This document shows positions 12,328-25,104 of a DNA stretch of 64,000 nt, one piece after another (position 1 is the first letter of the stretch; each line of letters opens with the position of its first letter). The position numbers and the translations under genes are program-made. Location of the stretch: the NCBI GenBank assembly GCA_036245525.1, contig BTPG01000004.1:209908912-209972911 (forward strand), in the 5' to 3' direction. The notes below the pieces were generated by a model. The model was not told the DNA's origin. It did not search any database and saw only the letters and a program-made list of their open reading frames with translations. This DNA comes from Semisulcospira habei (taxonomy: Eukaryota; Mollusca; Gastropoda; Semisulcospiridae).

Positions 12328-12978
12328 TGGACTATCTGCTATCCAGTCCCACTATCTGCTATCCAGCCCGCTCCATCTGCAGGAGACAGATGACTTTTTT
12401 GAGCCGCTGCATCGTCAGTCTTTGTCAGCAAGAGGCAGAGATTCTCATGAGCACCTGCCCCATCATCGTCGTCATCATCATCATCCTCATCATCATCCCG
12501 CCGAACGGCATTAGGCTGATTGTAGGGTCCGCGTCATAAGCAGGATTTTAGACACTTCTGTCATGTGCTAGGAATGCTCTCTCACTCTCTCTGACACTGA
12601 CAACTACACATGCTAAGATCAACTGCGTCACTATAGTCAGCAGAGAGCGGGTCACACATTTTTTGTGCCTCTTATAAGTGTTCTGGATGTTGGTAAATCT
12701 ATTTCTAGTTTAAAAAACAAAGCATCTTGCGGTCCAGACGGCATCAGTACTCAGTTTTTAAAATTATCTCTGCCATTCATCGTTGAGTCACTGATATTCA
12801 TCTACAATCTAGCCATTAAGCATAATGTATTTTCCTAACGAATTTAAAAGAGCTAAGGTAATTCCTCTTCCCAAAAGCAAAGACTTAATCAGTTTAAATG
12901 AGTACAGACCTATATCGATTTTATCCTCAATTTCGAAACCACTTGAAAGACATATACATACTCATCTCCTAAATTTTC

Positions 12979-13458
12979 TTGAACAAAATTAATCATCTGA
13001 TTAATGTTTCACAATCTGGATTTGGACCTTTATATTCCTACCAGAGTACTCTAAATCACATGATTGATAAATGGCTCTCTGCCATTAAGGACAATAAAGT
13101 ATCAGGCGCAATCTTTCTTGACCTTAAAAAGGCATTCGATCTTGTCAATCATTCCATCCTCCTAAAAATACTAGCACTTTATCACATTAACTCGAATACT
13201 GTTTTCCTCTTGTCTTCATATCTCAAAAACAGAACACAGAAAGTACTCCTAAATGGCAAATTTTCATCAAACGATGTAGTGACTTGTGGTATTCCACAGG
13301 GATCTATTCTAGGGCCTTTATTGTTTCTATTATTTATTAATGGTCTGCCGCTGTGCATATCTCACCCAGAGGCTAACTGTGATTTGTTCGCTGACGACAC
13401 AACCGTACACACATCTAACAAGGAGCTAGTGAATATCAGCAGAGCCTGGACGAAGTAG
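12979..13458 (+). pseudogene. LINE reverse transcriptase core fragment
   Basis: 159 codons holding RT motifs A to C: DLKKAFD (A), GIPQGSILGP (B) and FADDTT (C). It lacks the upstream fingers and the thumb in frame, so it cannot encode an active enzyme. Confidence 0.88.
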
Positions 13459-14264
13459 CGGACTGGTGCATTACTAATCACATAATAATTAGCATTCCGA
13501 AGACAAAGAGCATGTTGGTTACAACACGCCAGAAACACCAGCGCGGACTACCAACTTCAACACTTGCCTTAGATGGCCAACCTATAGAACAAGTAACTAA
13601 GCATCGCTTGCTGGGCGTAACAGTTGACAACCAGTAAAACTGGTAACCTCATGTTGATAACGTATGCAAAACTCTGTCCCAAAACTTGTTCTTTTTGTCT
13701 AAGCTCAGCCGTATAGTTAATCCTAACATTTGCAAACTTTTCTTCCACGCGCATATCAAAACGCACTGTATTTACAGTTCCACTGTCTGGGACGGTTGCA
13801 GCGAAGTTCATATGAAAAAAGTAAATTCTCTGTATCGTCGAGGTGTTAAACTCGCCCGCCCCCACAGACCAAAAAATCAAATTTCTTACATTTCTGGCAT
13901 TAAACAAACAATTAGAATTTAATCGGTGTGTATTAATGTACAAGATTCTACATGAGAGAGCCCCACTCCATTTGCGAACTTTGTTTTCAGATGTTTATAG
14001 ACAAAACACAAGAAACAGGTCGCTCCACCTACCAAGAACAAGATTAGATATATATAAAACTAGCCGGGCCTTTTCAGGTGCAAAAGCATGGAATAATGTA
14101 CCCCAGCATCTTAAGTCTATTTCTAAGTTTAGTATATTTAAGGATCGCCTTTATCGTTTTTTACTTCTAAATTAATACCACGATTTAATTTTCTTCTATT
14201 AATGTTGTACTCTCAGAGCCATGTCCTAAATATAAGATGACCTTCAGCTTATGTCGATGTTATT

Positions 14265-14480
14265 ATGTTGTTTGTTTGTTGTTGTTTTTTTTTTGTTTTT
14301 GTTTTAGTGTTTTCGTCTTTTATTCTTTTCGTACATTTAAATGTTCTTGATTTTATATTGTTGTTTGTTTTGTTTGTTTGTTTGTTTGTTTTTTGTTTGT
14401 TTGGGTTTTTTTTTTTTTTTTTTTTTTTTGTTTTTTGTTTTTTTTTTTGTTTTGGGGGGTATTTTGTTTGTTTTTTTCTT
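14265..14480. repeat. T/G-rich low-complexity 3' part of the LINE
   Basis: TTTG and poly-T runs within the LINE's 3' region. Confidence 0.85.
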
Positions 14481-15160
14481 TAATATTTTATTGTGTTGCT
14501 CGATGTGTATTTATGTGTGTAGTGTAGCAGGACAGTTTGAAAAGAGAGACATTCGCATGCCTAAAACTTTATCCTGAATAAAAACGTGTCATCATCATCA
14601 TCATCACCTCTGTCTCTCTCTCTCCCTCCAATGCGCCATTTTCACTGTGGATGCCGGTGATCTAACGGTCACATTACATAGTCAAATTTGGCCAGTTTAG
14701 GCAGCAAGAGGACCGGTGTTTTTAAAAATAAATTTTGCCTTGTTTGAAAATTTGTAGTAGGCCGGGCTGAATGTTGAAATTTGCTGGAAATTTCTGGTTA
14801 GATGAGAGGATACATGCTTTGATTCATACCATCCTGAGCTTATTCAGTAGAGAATTGTGGACCTATGTTGAGTTGCCGTTGACGTAGTTATTTGAGGGGC
14901 ACGCTGATTTCAGCTGTGCTTGGGCCGTGTGGGGTTGGTAAGGAATCAGGTTCATAGCCAAGAAATGAGACTGTCAATGTGCTGTTTTTATTGTTATTTT
15001 ATGCATGGCAAATGTGCAGCTGGTGGGCGGTAGTGTTTTTTAGGGGATTGAAATATTAGGGGATGCCTGGGACTGACTATGGCTAAGAGACTGGACAGTA
15101 CGGCCAACGCGACTGTGTACCGTGGCCTAACCGCATAACTGCCTGGACTGACATGCGTAA

Positions 15161-15640
15161 AGGCCCCGCGACACGGGCCGGTTGTGCCCCGATCTGATTT
15201 TGAAGCCGATTCCGATCCTGGGAATCGGGTGTCTAGAACCTGCTCTATTTTCCCGATCCGAATCGGCCCCGGTTGTAAGCTTCAACCAATCAGAGCGCGT
15301 CTCGCAAAGCATGTCGTTTCAGTTTGCAAATGGCCGAACCGACGCCTGTTGTGATCAGTAACACCACCCGGCCGTTGCCGATGTTTCGCCCGCCTCTTCC
15401 CGAATATGATGCAAAACTACTGATAATGCAAGCACATCATCATCACTGTCAAAACTAGCAGCCATATCGCTAAACTGACAGGTACGACCTAGATCTTCGA
15501 TTCAAACCGGTTGGCTAACTCTTAAAAGTCGGGGAATGTGTGGCACTGCACACGTTTTTGGCAGTGGGCCGGTCCGATCACCTAACGATTCGAAACTGAT
15601 CGGGAATCGGCCTCAAAACCGGGCACGTGTAGCGAGGCCT
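15161..15640. mobile_element. Harbinger-like MITE, 480 bp, with TAA duplication
   Basis: The ends AGGCCCCGCGACACG... and ...CGTGTAGCGAGGCCT are inverted, and similarity continues inward (CCGATTCC / GGAATCGG). TAA occurs on both sides (15158-15160, 15641-15643). No coding potential. A 3-bp TWA duplication is typical of PIF/Harbinger. Confidence 0.78.
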
Positions 15641-16292
15641 TAACAGAACAGAACAGAACAACGTATTGTCGAGGGGCCCAATGGACGATTCTTAATGAGC
15701 TTGGGGTCAAAAGGTCGCGTGCGCGAAAACGAGGCTATCTGGGGCTAGACGCGCGACAGTAACATGGCGATTGAAAGCGCAGAACGTCGAGACTTTAGAA
15801 TTATGCCGTATTTTGAGCATTAGAAAATATCTGACCACATATAAAAATCACTCCCCTGTAAACCAATCACAGCCATTTGCACTGAAGCTTGATTGAATTG
15901 TGTTTGAAGAAACTGGTCAGCAGATTGAGCATTCAGAAGATGTGGTTTTAGGATTTTCTTCTACACATTTGAGATATAAGTGTTTTGTCAAAGCTTACAC
16001 GGAACTTGTAACATACTGAGTGCACACTTTTTTTTCCAAACATTTGACAGCACATTAACATTGTTGGAGGGGTCAACTCGGTTATATTTTGTGAATTTAG
16101 CCAGCGAAAAACAACACAGTTTGAATTCAATTATCGGTTGCGGACCTACTTGGTGTTGTCCCATGCTGCCCCCCCCCCCTCCCCCCACCCTCTCAATGTT
16201 TCCAGTTTGGTGAATTCAAGCATGTGTGGGTGTGCATCAGGAAGATAAATAAGCTAGCGGGTTAACACTATGTACAAGTGTTTGTCCTCTCT

Positions 16293-16377
16293 TAACCATT
16301 TCGCAGTTGGTAGCAATTTCAGAAGTGTTTTTCACAGGCATCATTTCAACCAAATCGCTGCTGACAGCAAAAGGGTT
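16293..16377. mobile_element. H2 MITE, decayed
   Basis: TTAACCATTTCGCAGTTGGT ... GCTGACAGCAAAAGGGTTAA. Confidence 0.72.
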
Positions 16378-16430
16378 AAAATTGTCGAAGTCAGATTTCT
16401 GCAGCAGAATTAAATATATGACATTCATCA

Positions 16431-16433
<3 letters not shown>

Positions 16434-16486
<53 letters not shown>

Positions 16487-16500
16487 GTGTGTGTGTGTAT

Positions 16501-16561
<61 letters not shown>

Positions 16562-16563
16562 TG
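16434..16563. repeat. (TG)n microsatellite with interruptions
   Basis: Two long TG blocks separated by TAAGTG and TATGTGAG. Confidence 0.95.
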
Positions 16564-17325
16564 TGGCAGCACTACTCAATCATCTAAAGGGATCAACTAT
16601 GACATTTGAAGGGTAGTGCCATGGTATTTTCATGTGTTAAGCTGATCAGACAATTCCCTTAAGCTATCACAGCTGATCCCCTGTTTTCTTGGAATCAAGA
16701 TTGTAAGCCAAAACTTTAATACAATGACATTCTATAGCAAAACACGCACACATACACACGTGAGAACAGGCACCTAACTTAAATTTTACAACAAAAATAA
16801 ATGTTAACACCGCAAAACCTGTTCTGGCAATCACCATTTTTGCTAGAAGAAAGTGGCCTTAAACATCTCATGCTGTCTCAAGAGAGGTCTTGAAGGGCAC
16901 ACAGTGTCACCCACCTAAATGTTGGTCTGTAAAGACAGGGGATCTGTTGTAAGGATGGTCGCTCAAAACAGTTTCTGCTGTAGACCATAAAATCTATACA
17001 TGCAAGTTTCTCTCACACCCAACACACTGCACATGCACCCACACACGAGCAGACGAATTCGGATCAACCACTCCTTCCTCCGTTGAATTTCGGTTGCTTT
17101 TGGAAAAGTATGAAATAAAAGTTTCGCGTTTTCAATATTCTGTGCTCTATTTGTACACAGGAACAACGCAATGGTGTTTCGATCTGCGCTTCGACTGCTC
17201 CTCTATCGCCATGAAAGTACTGTCTGCCACTCCCACATGTTCCCCATATAGCCTCGCTTTCGATGCGACCTTCACCTCATGAATATTCGTTGAGAATCGT
17301 CCATGGGGCCAAAGCCCAAACGCAA

Positions 17326-17390
17326 GTGGCATAGACCCTCATGAACCGGCCCCCGCAGGTGCGGGCGCTCATGAGGGTCTATACCTCTTT
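17326..17390. mobile_element. H3 hairpin
   Basis: AAGTGGCATAGACCCTCATG ... GAGGGTCTATACCTCTT. Confidence 0.82.
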
Positions 17391-18291
17391 CTCGGGTCTC
17401 ATTTATATAACTGATACTGAGTGTTCGCTGTCATTGAATTTACCACGATAAAATTCAGAAGCACAAGTGGCGGCAGGAATGGGGTTAAGCGAGCCATTTT
17501 CGGTCCGGACGTGAAAGAGTTAATTACAGACTACTATGGGAGTTGCTGTCCACTTTACAGACCGCACGCTACAAACTGTGCAAAGCGATCGATCGTCGCT
17601 GAGCCTGTCCCGCGCGCCGACCACGCGCTGTGCGGCGGCTCGCGCCGATGCCGGACGGACTGTGGACAACTAGGCTGAAACCGACACGTTCGGTCGTTTA
17701 CACATTACACAGCCCAGTGAGTAAGCGAATCTCAGACCGACGATATTTGGCCCGAGGACTTTGTGCACACTGAGTACACACTTGTCGCACCGCTGAGACC
17801 GATTCAGTTGCCCCATGAATGACTGACTTCCATGCGGTGTTAGTGCGATAAGTACTACTGCAAGCCGGAGACTGATTTACTATGTATTAAAACAATTTCG
17901 GATCATTTGTCTTTTAAAACACAAGCCCGTTTCGAGACTCGTCACTGAGTCGCAAGGCGCCAAACTAATCGAGCACTACTTTTAAACTCACAAGGTCAAT
18001 CCCACCTCGGGTGCCTCTATCGATTGGATAGGTAACCGCTGATCTCCGGGTAATAGCGAATCGAGCGGGAAGACTGAACCAGTGTGGGGTCGTTCCGTCC
18101 TTTCACCAGGTCGCCTATGGCTAGGGCGGCATCCTGCTGAACCTTGATGACCACACTCCCACCTGACAAATTGGAGACTGGCTGCCATGATCATGGTGGT
18201 CGGGTGGTGGTAGGAGTGGGGGGGGGGGGGTTGGGGGGTAGATGGGGTAGGGTGAAGAGGGCTATATTTCCAACCCATGACTGACGCTTGT

Positions 18292-18388
18292 TTAACCCTT
18301 TTGCTGTCGATAGCGGTTTTTGTCGAGATGAAGTTCCTGCAAGAATCATCGCGGCAAAAACCGCTATCGACAGCCAAAGGGTTGTTAA
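18292..18388. mobile_element. H2 palindromic MITE
   Basis: TTAACCCTTTTGCTGTCGAT ... ATCGACAGCCAAAGGGTT; arms nearly perfect. Confidence 0.87.
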
Positions 18389-18861
18389 CAATTGAGTTAC
18401 TTGTTGGGATCGACTGATTAACCCCTTTGTTTTGTTTTTGAAGTTCTTGTCTTAATTCAACCACCAAAAGCGACACTGAACCGCCCAAACAACACTCTCA
18501 TAGAAATTGGTCAGTCCCCAGCAAGAGGCATAGATCCTCGGGGGCATAGTCGCGGGGCGGTGTATCACCAATGACAGTATATCATTTTATCATTTTATAG
18601 AAAAATAGTTGTCTGCATACACAAATAGCCGGCACATGCATTCAGAAAGCCTGGCGTCAGAACCAGTCTAAACCACAGGGTCTACGCAGAATGTGAGTCA
18701 AAGGGTTGAAACGCGGTTTATTGACAGGCGCACCCAGAAGCCAGACCCTGCGGCAGTGTTGTTTACCAGAGAGAGAGAGAGAGCCGCTGCGGCTCTGTGA
18801 AGGTAATAGACAGCAAGTGGACTTTAGTCAAAAGCAAGATTCATTGTAATACCGTAAAAAT

Positions 18862-19140
18862 GGGCGGTTCGTGGCGCAGCGCTAAAAGCGCCTGCCACCA
18901 ATGCTAGAGGTGCGAGGTTCGATCTCGGCGGTTCCGGGCCGGCGTCAGACTTTTCAGTCCGTCTCCTCTAGTAAGTGTCACCGTTTCGGGCGGACCGTCG
19001 AGGGTTCTTTCTCCGGGTACTCCGGCTCTTCCTCCCGCACGACTTTGGTATTAACTTCAGCCCACTTAATCAAATTTCATATATATAAACGATTTGAATT
19101 TCCAATTGAAAACGTCAGTAGCTCGCTTCGGGCTTGCCCG
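18862..19140 (+). mobile_element. tRNA-derived SINE
   Basis: An A-box-like GTGGCGCAGCGCTAAAAGC and a B box GAGGTTCGATCTC about 35 bases later (18870-18928) give a tRNA-like head. A longer body follows, with ccgggtactccggct..cctccc, as in other molluscan SINEs. Confidence 0.65.
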
Positions 19141-19387
19141 CCTTAGCGGCTCACCTGACGCGAATGTTCTCAGTGTATTTATGTACAGTGTGTGAGTGAA
19201 TGCGCGTGATTTACGTGAGCGTGCTTGTTGGGTTCAGTTCGCGGCGGCGCTTTGAGCCGATTTTCAATTGGGATAAAGCGCGGCCTACTTAATGCGCTGA
19301 TTTATTTATTTTAGTTACTCTTACAATGGACTTGCTGTCCGTCTTTTGCCTTCACAGGTTAGGATCATTCCTACCAGTGTAAATACT

Positions 19388-19472
19388 AGTATACTGACAA
19401 GCAAAAGAAATGCGGCGACATTTTTTGATGATTCAAAAAATGTCGCATTTCTATTGCTCGTCAGTATATTAT
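19388..19472. mobile_element. H5 hairpin
   Basis: ATACTGACAAGCAAAAGAAA ... TTTCTATTGCTCGTCAGTAT, a near-perfect inverted repeat with TGATGATTCA at the turn. Partial relatives at about 11555-11640 and 24598-24640. Confidence 0.8.
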
Positions 19473-19830
19473 CATTAGGTGAAGTGTGTTTGACACGGCC
19501 TCAGCGGCCGGCAGTGACTGACAATGTCGAAATTCAGTCGGTTTTCTTAAAATGCTCGTCTAACTGAAGTTGTTACGGATAACATTTCCACGGCCGGTTT
19601 AAAAGACCTTAGGATTTCGGGATTGTTCCTTCTCACGCGGCGGTTAATGCTGGAGCTGGAAACGAAAAGGATAAGTGTGTCAGGGTACATGGGAGTCCAC
19701 CGCCATCACTGAATGGACTCTCTTCGCCTCATCGACCAGGAGAGCTCAGACAAGGACAGCAACTCCTGATTCGCCTTGGGGAGGTTGATGGATGGGCACG
19801 GATTATCGACCCTTTGCTTCTGACGCCCAC

Positions 19831-19831
<1 letters not shown>

Positions 19832-19871
<40 letters not shown>

Positions 19872-19936
19872 CCTCCCTCCCCCCCCTCGCCCCTCCCTCT
19901 CCCCCCCCCGCCCTTCTCCCCCCCCCCCCCCCCCGA
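19832..19936. repeat. (CT)n followed by C-rich tract
   Basis: About 18 CT units, then C-rich sequence with runs of up to 17 C. Confidence 0.95.
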
Positions 19937-20104
19937 TAGGGCGCTCCAAATCTACTTGGCCGGACCGTGCCCTTCACTGACTGACTCAATCCCATGCTCT
20001 CGCCGGAGTAAAAGCGGGTTGTGTTGTCAAGCCAGAGAACTCACGGTCAGTCTCAGTTCTGGACTGGTGACCGAGGGCAGAGAACTCTTTCTGTCTGTGT
20101 ACTC

Positions 20105-20250
20105 CGGAGACTTTAGTCAAACTTCAGGAGACACATACCGACCATGATAGTTCAATGGGGGTGTCAGAATAGCTTGGCGCCTGTAGGCGCCAAGCCGCTA
20201 TTCTGCCCACCACCCTTGAACTATAATGGTCGATCTATATTTTGTTGTTG
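20105..20250. mobile_element. H1B palindrome
   Basis: Core GATAGTTCAATGGGGGTGTC ... inverse; ends not clear. Confidence 0.78.
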
Positions 20251-20460
20251 GGCACGGTGATCCCTGGGACACATATTGGCTGGACATCATGGTTTCAGTG
20301 GCTGGACACTGTGGCTGCAACAGAATGTCTCGTTATTTTAAATACACAAGACTGAGTAAAAAATATCTGTTAAATAAGACCTATGTTTTTGTCTGAGCTT
20401 GCCAGATCTTGATAGATAATCTGAGTTTAGAGGGGAACCGTGTTATGCGTGGTGTTGGTA

Positions 20461-20461
<1 letters not shown>

Positions 20462-20523
<62 letters not shown>

Positions 20524-20560
20524 ATGCGTGTGTGTTTATGCGTGTGTGTGTGTGTGTTAG
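20462..20560. repeat. (TG)n microsatellite
   Basis: About 29 TG units, then TG-rich sequence with TTATGCG interruptions. Confidence 0.95.
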
Positions 20561-20612
20561 ATTTTATATTTTAATATTAATCAGTATTATTGTTTTTAAT
20601 GACTGATGTTTA

Positions 20613-20713
<101 letters not shown>

Positions 20714-21512
20714 ACTTCTGGAGCAGCCAAACGCGTGGCAAGACACACTTCTAGGACCAACAGCTTTCGTTATAAACTCTTTTTCAGTTGGTGGATACAA
20801 GTACGGAAATCTGTACATAGTCTGACCAACAGCGTGTTGAGACACTTTTGACTTTGTGTCTAGGGACTCCCTCTATTGTAAACTATTCCTCTTCTGATTA
20901 AAGAAATTAAAGAAACATATATTTAGTTGACCTGAGCCGAATGATTGGAGTTGGTGAGGGGAGGGGTAGGGGGGGGGGGGGCAATCTGAGACACATTCTA
21001 TCGGTGGGTCTTTCGGTGGGTCTTTCATTGGGCCTCTTAGTCCTATACGTACTGAGTAGAGACAAACACGTTACCAGAGGTATATGACTTCAACCAATAG
21101 TGTGACGCAACATATCTGAAAATAAAACAAAATGTTGTTCCATTGGTCGAGCCTAAAGGCCCATGCAAAACGACTGGCTTGTTCAGATAGCATGTGGCAC
21201 AGTTGCAGTGCTGCCGAATTGATCAATGTTGAGGTAGTACTCCATAGTTAATAGCGGCTGTACCGGCATGTCCCCCATAACCCGCCCGCTAGAGCCGTCA
21301 GTCCATTATATCACTATGATGCTGTGGACATAAAACCCCGAACTAAATAATGAGACCTAAAGAGAAATTTGTAAACCAGCGGATAGCGTGACGACACACA
21401 TTAGACTTGTTTGCTTAGGCCAGGAACCACAGAAAGCGGAAACCGACATCAGTTCTGTCCCCTGACTATAGTTCCTCTCAAGGGACCCAACTCGTACTTG
21501 TATAAGGTTTCC

Positions 21513-21607
21513 TTAACCCTTCGGGTGTCAGTAGCGGTTTTAGTCGCGATGATTCCTGTCGGAATCACCGCGTCTAAAACCGTTACCGACACCCAAAGGC
21601 CGGTTAA
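21513..21607. mobile_element. H2 palindromic MITE, 'GGTGTCGGTA' variant
   Basis: TTAACCCTTCGGGTGTCAGT ... ACCGACACCCAAAGGCCGG-TTAA. Confidence 0.85.
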
Positions 21608-21659
21608 TTGTGCCGTTATCATCTAAAACTAAAAATCATTTAGAACATTTGTACACACA

Positions 21660-21935
21660 GGTGGCAGCCTTCAGACCTGGTGAGACTGAAGTTCAGCTTT
21701 TTCGAAATGCCAGAAAGCCGAACTTTATTTCAGCTTTTTGGTTCGGACAGAAGAGTTTGTTAGCTAGCCAGTTCCATCAGCAAGAGGCATACATTCTCAT
21801 CAGCCCCTGCATCCCGCATCCCGCAGGAGCTCATGAGAATGTATGCCCGGCTCTTGCTGGCCCTGCCGGAATATTCCGTGGACCGTTTTCAGTCATTTCA
21901 ATTTACGCACAGTCACCCATGTACACAGCTCCTGC
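21660..21935. repeat. Longer dispersed repeat with an H3 hairpin in the middle
   Basis: Flanks (TTCAGCTTTTTCGAAATGCC before; CCGTTTTCAGTCATTTC after) recur at 55165-55475. The H3 core is at 21780-21852. Confidence 0.78.
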
Positions 21936-21959
21936 TATAATCCATGCTAGGGCCTGTAT

Positions 21960-21961
21960 AA

Positions 21962-22007
<46 letters not shown>

Positions 22008-22008
22008 G

Positions 22009-22101
<93 letters not shown>

Positions 22102-22139
22102 TTGTGTGTGTGTGTGTGTGTGAGTCTCTGTCTCTGTCC

Positions 22140-22194
<55 letters not shown>

Positions 22195-22235
22195 TGAATG
22201 TGTGTGTGTGTGTGTCTGCGCGCGCGCGCGCGAAA
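21960..22235. repeat. (CTGT)n-(CT)n-(TG)n-(CT)n-(CG)n compound microsatellite
   Basis: Blocks in order: CTGT to about 22022, CT to 22097, TG, CT again (22140-22191), TG and a short CG run. Confidence 0.95.
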
Positions 22236-23066
22236 TACTCCATTTGTTTCACTTTTAATTTTATTTGTCTTATTACATTGTTGGGCGTTATAATTAAAAT
22301 CTTATTAAGGACAGACGTGGAAAAAGGCTTGCGTGCCTGCTGTCTTTATCCTTCTAAAATAAAGTTTCAGTTCAGTTCAGTTCTCTCATTGTGGTCAGTG
22401 GAGAGGTATCTGAAATTCACGTTATAAATCAGTAAACTTCGTGACCGGACACATTTTTATTGTTTGGCGCCGACTTCTCTCTAATTTCCTTTCCTGAGTC
22501 GCGTACTGTTGATCCTGAGCGATGAGAACTGTTCGTGCCACGTGTCGCTAAATTTGATGGCTCTCTTGGCGGCACTGAGACGGGCATAGCTTTTTGTTCT
22601 TGAAAGCGATGTGCTCTACACCAGGCTTTGAGTGCCAACATTCGCCGATGCAACGAGTTATCAATGTTGTCCTGCCTCAACTCATACTTTTCTACCCTTC
22701 TTTTCACAATTCACGTGGACAGATACACATACCAGATGTTAAATTGCTAATGTCGTTTGAGAGTAATGGAAGGAACTCTCCTGCGTACAAAGGAGAAGAA
22801 GAGCAGAAAGGTCAATCATTTTACGACATATTCAATTTTCATTATAGTATAACTGAGTTAGTCCTTTTGTCCAGCAGCATGGTAAGACACACTAAGACTG
22901 ACATTATAAAAGAGATATTGAGAAGTATTAACCCTTAATTGCCTGGAGTAGGCGGCCGTTGTCAATCCTGACACACACTCCAGAAACTTTGATATCGTCG
23001 ATCGGCGAGCCTTATGATAGTTCGGCAAGGGTGGTCGCGGCCAGATAAATCACGACTATACTGTGC

Positions 23067-23172
23067 GGGATAGACCATTAAAGTTCAAAGGTGGTGTTAG
23101 AATAGCTCGGCGCCCATCGGGACGCCGAGCTATTCTGACACCACCCTTGAACTTTAATGGCCGATCTGTCTC
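23067..23172. mobile_element. H1B palindrome
   Basis: Arms AAGTTCAAAGGTGGTGTTAG and inverse, nearly perfect. Confidence 0.8.
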
Positions 23173-23310
23173 CAGACCTGTGACTACTGTGGCTTGATCG
23201 CCAATGACAGCTGCCAAATTTAGGAATTTCGCCGTCAAAGCTCATGCAGTGCGCTAGGGTCGATTTGTCAAATGTCTAAGTCGTCCTCTGCAGATTGCGT
23301 TGCTGTTTCA

Positions 23311-23480
23311 AGAGATAGATCGACCATGATAGTTCAAGGGTGGTGCCAGAATAGCTTGGCGCCTAGACTGAGGCGCCAAGCTATTCTGGCACCACCGTTG
23401 AACTATCCGACTGAACTATGGTCGAGTCATACCTTGTAATGTGTCGGGGGTGACTATAAGGATCACGTTCAATCTTTATC
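23311..23480. mobile_element. H1B palindrome
   Basis: Arms GTTCAAGGGTGGTGCCAGAA and inverse, with a small insertion in the right arm (CGACTGAACTATG). Confidence 0.8.
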
Positions 23481-23508
23481 CTGTTGTAGCGCCTCAGGGG
23501 TGAATGTG

Positions 23509-23710
23509 TTAACCCATTTAACCCCATGGCCGCATATCGCAAATTCAAATGTACCACTTAACGAGCTGCATGAGATGGACCAACCATAATAATCCAAGCA
23601 TGTGCCATATTAGCTTGGCGCCGTGAGGCGCCAAGCTAATCTGCCACTATCCTTGGATTGTCATGGTCAATCCGTCTCCTGTTTTAGGGCGTCGGGGCTG
23701 AATGGGTTAA
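23509..23710. mobile_element. H1A palindromic MITE with TTAA ends
   Basis: TTAACCCATTTAACCCC to GCTGAATGGGTTAA, abutting the previous H1 copy. Confidence 0.87.
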
Positions 23711-23910
23711 GAGCCTATGATCCTCCGTATTGCTCCTCCAAGTCCTTCCTCTGCAGAACTGACACAGCTTGAGTGATTCAGATCAATCGGCGATGATGTG
23801 GGTCGATGTAGAGGTTAGACCTCTCGCCCCCTCTACAGTGATGCGTCTCCACATCGCACGGTGCCCACAGTACAGCCTACCTCTGTTCACAAACACGCGT
23901 TTTAGTCAGT

Positions 23911-23996
23911 GTTAACTCATTCAGCCCCGACACACCACAGCAAGACATGGATCCAGTGTGATAGTTCAAGGGTGGTGCCAGAATAGCTTGGCGCCC
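23911..23996. mobile_element. H1B left half, truncated
   Basis: TTAACTCATTCAGCCCCGAC to the palindrome centre GGCGCC, then stops. Confidence 0.8.
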
Positions 23997-24039
23997 ATAG
24001 CTGTTAGTTAGTGTGTTATTAGTGTTAGTGTGTTTGTCT

Positions 24040-24290
24040 GTTTTGTTTTTGTTGGTTGATTGGCCGGCTGGCTGACTAGCTGGCTTGCTGGTTGGTCGGT
24101 CGGTTGGTTGGTTGGCTGGTTGTTTGTGGTTTTTTTTGTTGGTTTGATTGTTGGTTTGTGTGTGTGTTTGTTTGTTTGCTTGCTTGTCCTTTTAACGCTA
24201 TTTTGTTTTGTTTTGGTGGTGGCGGTATGTTAATTTGGGAGGGGGGGGGGAAGGGGGGAGGAGGGGGGGGGTCTCATATTTAAGATCTTA
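24040..24290. repeat. GGTT-type and G-rich low-complexity tract
   Basis: TTGGTTGG-like tetranucleotides, then G-runs at 24240-24273. Confidence 0.85.
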
Positions 24291-24319
24291 CGAAACGTTT
24301 ATACTCGGTGATATTTGGT

Positions 24320-24540
24320 TTAACTCATTCAGCCCGACGCACGTATTTCCCAAATTTTGAAGGCATCATCTAACGACTATGCACGTGTTGCAAGAGATGG
24401 ATCGACCATGATAATTTAAGGGTAGTGCCAGATTAGATTCAGTGGCGCCGACAGGCGCCAAGCTAATCTGGCACTACCCTTGAATTATTATCATGGTCGA
24501 CCCATCTCCTGCTGTAGTGCCTCAGGGCTAAATGGGTTAA
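24320..24540. mobile_element. H1A palindromic MITE with TTAA ends
   Basis: TTAACTCATTCAGCCCGACG to GGGCTAAATGGGTTAA; palindrome centre GGCGCC-gaca-GGCGCC. Confidence 0.88.
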
Positions 24541-25026
24541 AGTAATCGGTACGAACATAATATGGTTCTGTCTAAATGTCAGTGGCGGATTGGCATATTG
24601 ACGAGCAAAAGAAATGCCACATTCTTTGACTCATCGGAGACACTTTAGCGGACAGGATTTAAAGATAGCGCATCCCATCCACATCCACGACCTTACACAC
24701 AGGCTTTGCTCGAGAAGCGCATTTTCACCGTGTGCATATTGTAGCCTATCATAATTAACTGACCTCTTCTATTCATCATGACAGAACGGACATTTTGACA
24801 GTGAACGAACAGAGGAGATGAATTACTGTGTGCGGATGCGCATAATGAAAACGCGCCTGCGACCTTACATAAACTGCAGCAGATGGTTCTGCGGACACCT
24901 CAAGACAGAGGACTTGGTTATCTGGCATTTACTTGTGTACTTTTTATTCCCTGGTGGCGATGCCGGCAGGGTCGTTCAAAGAAAACTAAGACTCCTTTTT
25001 CACTCTTGTTGCCAATGCTCGGTCTG

Positions 25027-25093
25027 CAAGAGGCATAAATCTTCATGAGCCCCCCGCAGTAGCGGGGGGCTCATGAGGATTTATGCCCCTTGC
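25027..25093. mobile_element. H3 hairpin, near-perfect
   Basis: GCAAGAGGCATAAATCTTCA ... GAGGATTTATGCCCCTTGC; centre CCCCCCGCAGTAGCGGGGGG. Confidence 0.86.
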
Positions 25094-25104
25094 TGTCCAA
25101 TTAT

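Larger units (their letters stand above)
12680..14606 (+). mobile_element. 5'-truncated non-LTR retrotransposon (Jockey/CR1-like) with decayed reverse transcriptase
   Basis: Fragments in changing frames read as a reverse transcriptase. The pieces are KASCGPDGIS and YRPISILSSISKPLERHIH (about 12715-12970), then an open stretch 12979-13458 with FLDLKKAFDLVNHSILL, GIPQGSILGPLLFLLFINGL and the catalytic FADDTT. C-terminal LINE sequence follows at 13686-14175 (CVLMYKILHERAP, FSGAKAWNNVPQHLK). Frameshifts (for example near 12830 and 12970) and stops after 13458 show it is dead. The element ends in a T/G-rich 3' part and a (TCA)n tail at 14590-14606. Endonuclease and ORF1 are missing. The clade is a guess from motif style. 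Confidence 0.85.

Noticed and set aside
22594..22938. 114-codon frame at 22594
   Set aside because: Part of it repeats sequence also found near 3640-3775, so it is dispersed repeat; no domain recognised.
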